Source: Chloroflexota bacterium (lineage in GTDB: Bacteria; Chloroflexota; Dehalococcoidia; Lucifugimonadales; Australimonadaceae). From it: 6,237 bases of DNA. Shown here in pieces: positions 1-4,710 of the stretch (the stretch's first letter is position 1; every line of letters begins with the position of its first letter). The notes under the pieces are model-generated. The model saw nothing but the letters and a program-made list of their open reading frames with translations. It searched no databases and was not told the origin of the DNA. The translations under genes were made by a program, and so were the position numbers. Location of the stretch: assembly GCA_026713505.1 (NCBI GenBank), contig JAPOOH010000045.1, positions 1 through 6,237 on the forward strand. The letters run 5' to 3'.

Positions 1-326
1 ACTTCTCGTCCGGCTCCGCATTCAACGGAAACAAGCAGCGCGTCGCCTACGACATGGCGAAGGGCGCCATCGTGACGCTGACGATGGACATGGCGGTGCA
101 GCTGGCACAGTACGGCATCCGCACCAACGCCATCGCACCGGGCATCACCGGCTCGCAGGTCGGCGGCATGATCGCGTTCGAGGACAGGCAGACGAACAAC
201 CTGGTCGGCGGTCGTGCAGGCTACCCGGAGGAGCAGGCGAGCGTCGCCCTCTTCCTCGCCAGCGACGACGCCCGCCACCTCTACGGGCAGACCCTCAGGA
301 ACGACGGCGGCGGCTCCGTCGTCTAG
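1..326 (+). CDS. Short-chain dehydrogenase/reductase (SDR), C-terminal part, cut by window edge
   Basis: The reading frame is open from base 3 and ends at TAG 324-326, so the N-terminal Rossmann half with its cofactor-binding glycine motif lies outside the window. The visible part has the classical SDR catalytic signature. A Ser-Ser-Gly stretch lies at the very start, 13 residues before a Y-D-M-A-K motif (YxxxK) whose Tyr and Lys are the catalytic pair. It is followed by the family's I-R-T-N-A-I-A-P-G strand/turn and the C-terminal block P-E-E-Q-A...F-L-A-S-D-D...Y-G-Q-T-L with a D-G-G-G ending. SDRs of this type are cytosolic NAD(P)-dependent oxidoreductases of alcohols, ketones or acyl intermediates; the substrate cannot be read here. 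The ATG at 54 lies inside the catalytic YxxxK motif and is not the start. A Rieske gene follows 206 nt downstream on the same strand. Confidence 0.9.
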   Translation, partial: FSSGSAFNGNKQRVAYDMAKGAIVTLTMDMAVQLAQYGIRTNAIAPGITGSQVGGMIAFEDRQTNNLVGGRAGYPEEQASVALFLASDDARHLYGQTLRNDGGGSVV

Positions 327-413
327 CGGAAGCCGTCCCTGCCGCCTGCCCTGTTGAGAGTCCTTTTGCGGGAGTAAGCGGAAGGGTGCGACTGGAGGAG
401 AACGTGTTCGGTT

Positions 414-433
414 CCCTCTCCTGAGGGAGAGGG
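414..433. repeat. Intergenic hairpin repeat (8-bp perfect stem)
   Basis: A perfect inverted repeat with arms 414-421 and 426-433 and a TGAG loop, followed by a purine-rich tail (CCAGGGAGAGGG type). From memory, this 'ccctctcc-tgag-ggagaggg' element is a common dispersed intergenic palindrome (REP-like) in GC-rich bacteria. It lies between the SDR and the Rieske gene, 99 nt before the latter's start. There is no T-tract, so it is not a canonical intrinsic terminator, although it could act as a mRNA stabiliser or processing site. Confidence 0.7.
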
Positions 434-532
434 CCAGGGAGAGGGCCCTGCGGGAGTGGTGCGGCAACGAGTCATGCATGGGTCCCGATGAGAGACCGGG
501 GTAACGAGAACAACCACACAGGAGCGTGCAAC

Positions 533-862
533 ATGCCGGAGGGCTACGAACGCGTCGCCGGACGCGACGAAGTGAACGCCAACGATCTGAAGGTGGTGCA
601 GGTCGGCGAGAACCAGGTCATCCTCACCGAACTGCGGGGCGAGGTCATCGCCTTCGACAACATGTGCACCCACGAGGAGTGCGACCTCTTCTACGGCGCG
701 GTGGACGAATTCGACGAGATCGAGTGCGACTGTCACGGCACGCGCTACAACGTGCTCACGGGTGAGGTCACCGCTCCCCCCGCCGAGATCCCCCTCCCCA
801 TCTACGAGGTGAGTGTGGATAACGGCGACGTGTCGGTCGGCCCGCGTAAGAACCAGGCATAG
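533..862 (+). CDS. Small soluble Rieske [2Fe-2S] protein (Rieske-type ferredoxin)
   Basis: A 109-residue electron carrier. The Rieske cluster ligands are visible as C45-T-H47 and C65-D-C-H68, that is CxH-(17)-CxxH, with the following H-G-T-R-Y-N segment matching the family's HG-x-R-[FY] turn. Two further cysteines, C50 and C67, sit exactly where the bc1/b6f Rieske disulfide cysteines lie (CTHxxC and CxCHG). No signal peptide or membrane anchor is visible, so it should be cytosolic. The start was placed at ATG 533 because AGGAG at 520-524 lies 8 nt upstream; the upstream in-frame ATG at 488 has no such site and adds a polar, non-conserved leader. Members serve as electron donors to oxygenases or as small subunits of oxidoreductases. 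Its neighbours, a partial SDR and a molybdenum hydroxylase subunit, suggest a redox cluster, but the 184-nt gap with a hairpin argues against a tight operon. Confidence 0.92.
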   Translation: MPEGYERVAGRDEVNANDLKVVQVGENQVILTELRGEVIAFDNMCTHEECDLFYGAVDEFDEIECDCHGTRYNVLTGEVTAPPAEIPLPIYEVSVDNGDVSVGPRKNQA

Positions 863-909
863 CCTGACGAGTGGCGACTCTGCGCTGACTGCGCGTGCGG
901 CGCCTGGTC

Positions 910-932
910 CCTTCCCCCTTGACGGGGGAAGG
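910..932. repeat. Intergenic hairpin repeat (9-bp perfect stem)
   Basis: A perfect inverted repeat with arms 910-918 (CCTTCCCCC) and 924-932 (GGGGGAAGG) and loop TTGAC, followed by a G-rich tail (TCAGGATGGGGGTGA). It has the same layout as the 414-433 element: pyrimidine arm, short loop, purine arm, purine-rich tail on the same strand. It lies between the Rieske and hydroxylase genes. It may be a dispersed REP-like element; no T-run follows, so intrinsic termination is not supported. Confidence 0.7.
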
Positions 933-1046
933 TCAGGATGGGGGTGAACAGGCGAGGGAGGCGAAGCACTCCCCCTCAGGCCACTCTCAGGCCCCCGCCG
1001 CTACCTACCCTCGGGCGGGAGGCGTCGACCGGAAGGAGAAGGCCGC

Positions 1047-3302
1047 GTGCAGGCCTACCATGTGATCGGGACCGCTGCCCCGCGCGTTGACGGCGTCGCC
1101 AAGACGACGGGCGCAGCCCGCTACGCCGCCGACACCGACCTGCCGGGAATGCTGTGGATGAAGGCCCTCCGCAGCCCCTACCCGCACGCCCGCATCGTCT
1201 CCATCGATACCTCCCGGGCGCGGCGGCTCCCCGGCGTTCACGCCGTGCTGACCGGGGCAGACGTCGCCGGCGTCCTCTATGGACGGCGGCTCCGCGACGT
1301 GCCCGTGCTCGCCCACGAGCGCGTCCGCTTCGCCGGTGAGCGCGTCGCAGCCGTCGCCGCCAACGACGCCGAGACCGCCCAACGGGCCGTCGACCTGATC
1401 GACGTCGTCTACGAGGAATTGCCTGCGGTGCTGGAGCCCGAGGACGCCCTCGCCGACGGCGCGCCACTCCTGCACCCGGACGTACAGTCCTACCACGGCC
1501 TGCCGTCGCCCCTGCCGCAACCCACGAACGCCTTCGTCAGCGACGTGTGGGGCCGCGGCGACCCCGAACGCGGGTTCGCCGAATCCGACCTCGTCGTCGA
1601 GGGCGTCTACACCACGCAGCGCGCCCACCAGGCATATCTCGAGCCCCACTCGTGTGTCGTCTGGGTCGATGGCGACGGCAGGTTGCAGATATGGGCGTCC
1701 AACAAGGCGCCCCACCGTCTGAAGCTCAACCTCGCCGACGCCCTTGGCCTGGACGCTGAGCGCATCGTCGTCCGGCATTCGACCATCGGAGGCGACTTCG
1801 GCGGCAAGGGCTCGCCTATGGACATCCCTGCCTGCTACTTCCTGGCCCTGAGGACCGGTCGGCCGGTCAGGAGCGTCATGACGTTCGCTGAGGAGTTCTC
1901 CGCGGCCAACCCGCGCCACCCCAGTGTCGTCCGGATGCGCACCGGCGTGAAGCGCGACGGCACGCTCACCGCCCACGAGGCCCGGTTCCTGTTCAACAGC
2001 GGCGCCTACGGCGGCTTCAAGCCCGTTCCGGACGTCAACCTGCCCGGTGCGAGCCACGCCGCCGGGCCCTACCGTATCCCCCACACGCGCATCGAGGCCG
2101 TCCACACCTACACCAACACCATTCCCGGCGGCTTCTTCCGCGGGCCGGGAGCGGTGCAGGCCAACTTCGCCATCGAGTCCCACATGGACGTCATCGCCCA
2201 GCGCGTCGGCCTCGGACCGCTCGAACTGCGGCGGAGGAACCTCGTACGTGGGGGAGAGGAGCTCGCCAACGGCATGCCCGGGCTCTCGATGCGCCCCGAG
2301 CAGACCGTTGACGCCGCTATCCGCGCGTCCGGCTACCACGATCCCAGACCCCCGCACGTCGGACGCGGCATATCGCTCTCCTACAAGGACCAGGGCGAGG
2401 GCGTATCGTCGGCGGCGGTCACGTTCAACCCTGACGGTGCCGTGCTCCTCCAGACCTCGGTGTTCGAGCAGGGCACCGGCTCCTACACTGCGCTCGCCCA
2501 GATCGTCGCCGAAGCGCTCGGCGTGGCTCCCGGGCTCATCGAGGTGCAGGCGTGGGACTCGGACGAAGGCCCCTTCGACACGGGTGTCGGCGCGAGCCGC
2601 GTCACCCGCGTGGCCGGACCGGCCGCATACGAGGCAGCCGTCCGCGCCAGGGCCGACTTATTCCAACTCGCCACGCGTCTGCTCGGCTGGCCCGCCGAGC
2701 GTGTCGTGTTATCCGGCGACGCCGTGAAGCGGACGGACACCGGCGAGTCAACGCCATGGGCAAGCCTTGTCGCCCAGGCTGACTCCCCGGTCACGGGAAG
2801 CGCCACGAACAACGCGCACGAGCACTCCCCCATCGCTTCTGCGATGGCGCAGGTTGCTGAGGTGAGCGTCGACCCGGAGACAGGCGAGGTCCGACTGCTG
2901 AAGCTGACCAGCGCCCACGACGTCGGCGTCGTCATCAACCCCGTCGGCCACCAGGGACAGATCAATGGGGGCGTCGTGCAGGGCATCGGCCACGCCCTTA
3001 CTGAGGAACTCCTGCTCGAGGGCGGACGGGTCGTCAATCCCAGCCTCGCCGACTACAAGCTGCCGTCCATCGCCGACCTCCCTGAGCTGCGCACCGCGCT
3101 CGTCGAGTCCGAGGAAGGAGTCGGGCCGTATCGCACGAAGGGAATCGGGGAGTACGCGATCGAGGGCATCAGTGCCGCGGTGGCGAACGCCGTGGCCGAC
3201 GCAGTCGGCGTCCGCATCACCGATTCGCCCGTTACCGCGGAGAAGGTCTACCACGCGCTCCGGGACCGCGACGCCCGGCGCGAGCCTTCGCGGGGCGTCT
3301 GA
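1047..3302 (+). CDS. Molybdopterin-binding large subunit, xanthine dehydrogenase/CO dehydrogenase superfamily
   Basis: A complete 751-residue protein, the normal length for the large subunit of multi-subunit molybdenum hydroxylases. The start is GTG 1047, with AAGGAG at 1033-1038 and an 8-nt spacer. An N-terminal a/b-hammerhead domain (about residues 17-125) precedes the two molybdenum-cofactor-binding regions. Visible family motifs are H-Q-A-Y-L-E-P-H (194-201), G-G-D-F-G-G-K-G (248-255), F-F-R-G-P-G-A-V-Q (363-371, the loop near the Mo centre), Q-G-Q-I-N-G-G-V-V-Q-G (636-646) and K-G-I-G-E (698-702), where E702 corresponds to the catalytic glutamate. The enzyme class hydroxylates or oxidises purines, aldehydes, aromatic acyl-CoAs or CO, using water as the oxygen source. 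The Mo-loop is neither the form I CoxL AYRCSFR nor the form II AYRGAGR, so a CO dehydrogenase call is not supported. The FAD and ferredoxin-like subunits are absent from the window. The substrate is unknown. Confidence 0.93.
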   Translation: MQAYHVIGTAAPRVDGVAKTTGAARYAADTDLPGMLWMKALRSPYPHARIVSIDTSRARRLPGVHAVLTGADVAGVLYGRRLRDVPVLAHERVRFAGERVAAVAANDAETAQRAVDLIDVVYEELPAVLEPEDALADGAPLLHPDVQSYHGLPSPLPQPTNAFVSDVWGRGDPERGFAESDLVVEGVYTTQRAHQAYLEPHSCVVWVDGDGRLQIWASNKAPHRLKLNLADALGLDAERIVVRHSTIGGDFGGKGSPMDIPACYFLALRTGRPVRSVMTFAEEFSAANPRHPSVVRMRTGVKRDGTLTAHEARFLFNSGAYGGFKPVPDVNLPGASHAAGPYRIPHTRIEAVHTYTNTIPGGFFRGPGAVQANFAIESHMDVIAQRVGLGPLELRRRNLVRGGEELANGMPGLSMRPEQTVDAAIRASGYHDPRPPHVGRGISLSYKDQGEGVSSAAVTFNPDGAVLLQTSVFEQGTGSYTALAQIVAEALGVAPGLIEVQAWDSDEGPFDTGVGASRVTRVAGPAAYEAAVRARADLFQLATRLLGWPAERVVLSGDAVKRTDTGESTPWASLVAQADSPVTGSATNNAHEHSPIASAMAQVAEVSVDPETGEVRLLKLTSAHDVGVVINPVGHQGQINGGVVQGIGHALTEELLLEGGRVVNPSLADYKLPSIADLPELRTALVESEEGVGPYRTKGIGEYAIEGISAAVANAVADAVGVRITDSPVTAEKVYHALRDRDARREPSRGV

Positions 3303-3321
3303 TTCCCCCTCCCTTGGGGAA
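3303..3321. repeat. Short inverted repeat immediately after the hydroxylase stop
   Basis: Arms TTCCCC (3303-3308) and GGGGAA (3316-3321) surround a 7-nt loop, starting at the first base after the TGA stop. The sequence resembles a degraded version of the CCTTCCCCC/GGGGGAAGG hairpin at 910-932. It might help end or stabilise the transcript, but the stem is only 6 bp and no T-run follows. Confidence 0.4.
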
Positions 3322-3407
3322 CCCTTCCGTAACTGCGTGGACACGCGATTCGCAGGCGGGGCGAGGTGCATGATCCATCTCTCCCTGCAAGGAAACGCTT
3401 ACAAACT

Positions 3408-3439
3408 CTCGTCCCGTTCATAACCCTCGTCCCGTTCAT
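3408..3439. repeat. 14-nt direct repeat, two copies
   Basis: CTCGTCCCGTTCAT occurs at 3408-3421 and again at 3426-3439, separated by AACC, giving an 18-nt period. Only two copies are present, so it may be a local slippage duplication. Confidence 0.75.
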
Positions 3440-3459
3440 TGCATAACGCTCAAACGGCT

Positions 3460-3482
3460 CGTGGTGAGCCTGTCGAACCACG
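3460..3482. repeat. REP-like palindrome (CGTGGT...ACCACG)
   Basis: Arms CGTGGT (3460-3465) and ACCACG (3477-3482) flank an 11-nt centre GAGCCTGTCGA. From memory, this is the core of a very widespread intergenic palindrome of GC-rich bacteria ('GTGGTGAGCCTGTCGAACCAC'). It is likely mobilised in trans by a REP-associated transposase elsewhere in the genome; none lies in this window. Confidence 0.75.
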
Positions 3483-3506
3483 GAGCAGCCTGCCGGACGA
3501 GGGAGT

Positions 3507-3563
3507 GCAGAGGGGGAACCCTCTGCCACGGGCTTTAGCCCGCGGCGTGGGGGTGTCCCCCAC
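3507..3563. repeat. Array of three abutting hairpins
   Basis: Three inverted repeats follow each other with no gap. The first is 3507-3514/3519-3526 (GCAGAGGG/CCCTCTGC, loop GGAA, perfect 8 bp). The second is 3525-3533/3538-3546 (GCCACGGGC/GCCCGCGGC, loop TTTA, one mismatch), sharing two bases with the first. The third is 3547-3553/3557-3563 (GTGGGGG/CCCCCAC, loop TGT, perfect 7 bp). The compact head-to-tail arrangement suggests one composite mobile palindromic unit and not three independent insertions. Confidence 0.75.
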
Positions 3564-3683
3564 TAGCGTTCGAGCGGGTGGGTGGGAAGAACCGCGCTGC
3601 GCTGAAGCCAGTTATGCACAGGTCTCTTGAGGGGAGAGGGCAACGGGGATCAGCGCGCGGTGAAGGTGAAACCGACGTCAGGC

Positions 3684-4322
3684 CTATTCCCCGCCCAGCG
3701 CAACGCTCACGAAGCGGCGCTCCATGCGCAGCGCCAGTTCGCGTGTGGCCGTCAGGTGCTCGCTGCTCCCGAGCGCAACGACGAACGCAACCCCCAGCAG
3801 CCGGCCCAGCGCAAAGTCCACGATGGTGGAGCCGACCACACCCACCGGCACGTCGTGTACGGCGAAGACGGCTGCGGCCCGGCCGTGGAATCCGGCTACG
3901 GGTACCTCCTCCGCGTGCATGAGTTCGTTCCCGCTGTCCAACACGCTGCCCGCGTTGCCAAGGAACTGGCCGAGGAACGACTCGTCTATCCAGCGCTCTA
4001 CGGACGCCGAGTCGCGGAAGAGGTGCGCCACCATCCCCGCGCTGACGATGAGTCCCGTCTCCTCTTGCTCCACATCTTCCCGGCTGACCTCCCGAAGGAA
4101 ACCGCTGACGCGTCCTGCCTCTTCGATCCTATCCTCGGTCTGCCCCGGGAAACCGTTGTTGGCCATCGTCTCGTTGTCGAGCACGCCCTCCCGTGCCACG
4201 ACAAAGTCCGTGAATTCCGGAGGCATGTCTGAGGGGAGCAGCAGCATGTGCTCAAGATCGGCCGCCGACACCGCGTCGGTTGCCCTGCGGAATGCACTCG
4301 TATGCTGATTGGGACTGGTCAT
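3684..4322 (-). CDS. Hypothetical protein, 212 residues, not recognised
   Basis: The frame runs on the - strand from ATG at 4322 to TAG at 3684-3686. The start was chosen because the frame farther upstream reads antisense through the tRNA gene, so the longer version from 4577 is an artefact. A GGGAG (complement of 4334-4338) lies 11 nt before ATG 4322, a rather long spacing. An in-frame ATG at 4385 also precedes the tRNA but would add a peptide with no basic n-region or lipobox. The protein is acidic in its first half (residues 62-88 rich in E/D/R) and ends in alternating hydrophobic stretches (about 150-185) that look more like beta strands than membrane helices. No signal peptide or catalytic motif was seen. 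Its general layout loosely recalls secreted Chloroflexota proteins of unknown function, a weak impression. Competing + strand frames over this region are rich in His, Arg and Gln and look like shadows. Confidence 0.65.
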   Translation of the reverse strand: MTSPNQHTSAFRRATDAVSAADLEHMLLLPSDMPPEFTDFVVAREGVLDNETMANNGFPGQTEDRIEEAGRVSGFLREVSREDVEQEETGLIVSAGMVAHLFRDSASVERWIDESFLGQFLGNAGSVLDSGNELMHAEEVPVAGFHGRAAAVFAVHDVPVGVVGSTIVDFALGRLLGVAFVVALGSSEHLTATRELALRMERRFVSVALGGE

Positions 4323-4387
4323 CGTGAAGGGCGCTCCCAACTGGATCTTCCAACAGCGTAACAGAGCGGAGAGCGCGACGGGCATAG

Positions 4388-4393
4388 TACAAT
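4388..4393 (+). promoter_or_regulatory. Possible -10 element for the tRNA gene
   Basis: TACAAT matches the sigma-70 -10 consensus at 5 of 6 positions and lies 13 nt before the first base of the tRNA, the expected distance for a short leader. No convincing -35 hexamer was found 16-18 nt upstream, so this rests on the -10 alone. Confidence 0.35.
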
Positions 4394-4406
4394 CAAAGAG
4401 AGACGT

Positions 4407-4482
4407 CCGCCCGTAGCTCAGCGGATAGAGCATCGGTCTTCGGAACCGAGTGTCGTGGGTTCGATTCCCTCCGGGCGGGCCA
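4407..4482 (+). tRNA. tRNA-Arg, anticodon UCG, with encoded CCA
   Basis: The cloverleaf can be drawn by hand. The acceptor stem is 4407-4413 with 4472-4478 (7 bp perfect). The D arm is GCTC 4416-4419 with GAGC 4428-4431. The anticodon stem is 4433-4437 with 4445-4449 (5 bp perfect), and the 7-nt loop 4438-4444 reads CTTCGGA, giving anticodon TCG at 4440-4442. The variable loop has five nucleotides (4450-4454). The T arm is 4455-4459 with 4467-4471 around loop TTCGATT, with one T-T mismatch at 4456/4470. The discriminator is G4479 and CCA is encoded at 4480-4482. It reads CGA, and by wobble other CGN arginine codons. No T-rich terminator follows closely. The gene is divergent from the unknown protein gene, with 84 nt between them. 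Confidence 0.95.
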
Positions 4483-4568
4483 GCGCTGCAACATAGTGCG
4501 ATCCCACGTCTCACCGGATCGAATGAATCCCAGACCGACGGTGCTGCGTAGTGCCATATTGGCCGGAT

Positions 4569-4585
4569 GTTTCCCAACAGGAAAC
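4569..4585. other. Small inverted repeat downstream of the tRNA
   Basis: Arms GTTTCC (4569-4574) and GGAAAC (4580-4585) with loop CAACA. It lies 87 nt past the tRNA 3' end and is not followed by a T-run, so terminator function is doubtful. Confidence 0.35.
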
Positions 4586-4653
4586 GATGGTATCCTTAAG
4601 CTGCTACCGATGACCCAGTGCCGCCCGAGAGAATCCTGCACGGACCCGCAGTC

Positions 4654-4710
4654 GACACCCGGCGAGTGTCTCCTGTTCCCGCGCGGAGCCGGGAGTAAGG
4701 AGACACCCGC
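4654..4710 (+). promoter_or_regulatory. Candidate SD-sequestering RNA switch in the RND leader
   Basis: The region 4662-4673 pairs with 4699-4710 at 11 of 12 positions (only A4665/C4707 fails). The right arm contains the AAGGAG Shine-Dalgarno (4697-4702, of which 4699-4702 are in the stem) and ends at the base before the GTG start. The 25-nt loop can form an inner TCCCG/CGGGA stem (4677-4681 with 4690-4694). A copy of the right arm, GACACCC, occurs upstream at 4654-4660 and again at 4702-4708. The upstream copy can pair through GACAC (4654-4658) with GTGTC (4666-4670), which would free the ribosome site. Two mutually exclusive structures are therefore possible. Function is inferred from base pairing only. 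Confidence 0.5.

Larger units (their letters stand above)
3303..3683. other. Non-coding, palindrome-rich spacer between two convergent genes
   Basis: This 381-nt stretch separates the 3' ends of the + strand hydroxylase gene and the - strand unknown gene. No credible gene was found. Open frames through it translate to artefacts typical of repeats, for example a - strand peptide containing R-Q-A-H-H-E-P-F-E-R, which is the translation of the palindrome at 3460-3482. It holds, in order, the 3303-3321 inverted repeat, a 14-nt direct repeat (3408-3439), a REP-like palindrome (3460-3482), three back-to-back hairpins (3507-3563), and around 3626-3640 a TTGAGGGGAGAGGG segment resembling half of the 414-433 repeat. 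It looks like a landing site for dispersed repeats. Hairpins here could also serve as a bidirectional end for the two converging transcripts. Confidence 0.7.

Noticed and set aside
488..532. Upstream ATG extending the Rieske protein by 15 residues
   Set aside because: No ribosome site precedes it, while ATG 533 has AGGAG at 8 nt, and the extra residues are polar and outside the Rieske fold.
1005..2357. Long 450-codon frame on the - strand inside the hydroxylase gene
   Set aside because: It lies wholly antisense to a gene with clear family motifs. Its Gly/Val/Asp/Arg-heavy composition is the usual shadow of GC-rich codon usage.
1047..3302. CO dehydrogenase large subunit (coxL)
   Set aside because: The diagnostic form I and form II active-site loops are absent, so only the superfamily can be named.
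3248..3529. 93-codon - strand frame across the spacer
   Set aside because: It contains the R-Q-A-H-H-E-P-F-E-R peptide produced by translating the REP-like palindrome, and it overlaps the end of the hydroxylase gene.
3460..3563. CRISPR array
   Set aside because: The palindromes differ in sequence and there are no equal-length spacers between identical repeats.
3627..4308. Two + strand frames (201 and 194 codons) over the unknown gene
   Set aside because: Their composition is rich in His, Arg, Gln or Ser/Thr/Pro with no motif. The - strand frame has better protein-like composition and a ribosome site.
4407..4482. Integration (att) site at the tRNA 3' end
   Set aside because: No repeat of the tRNA 3' end and no integrase gene are visible in the window.
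4323..4577. N-terminal extension of the - strand unknown protein to 297 residues
   Set aside because: The extension reads antisense through the tRNA-Arg gene, producing the typical spurious N-R-T-H-D-T-R-F-R-R peptide.
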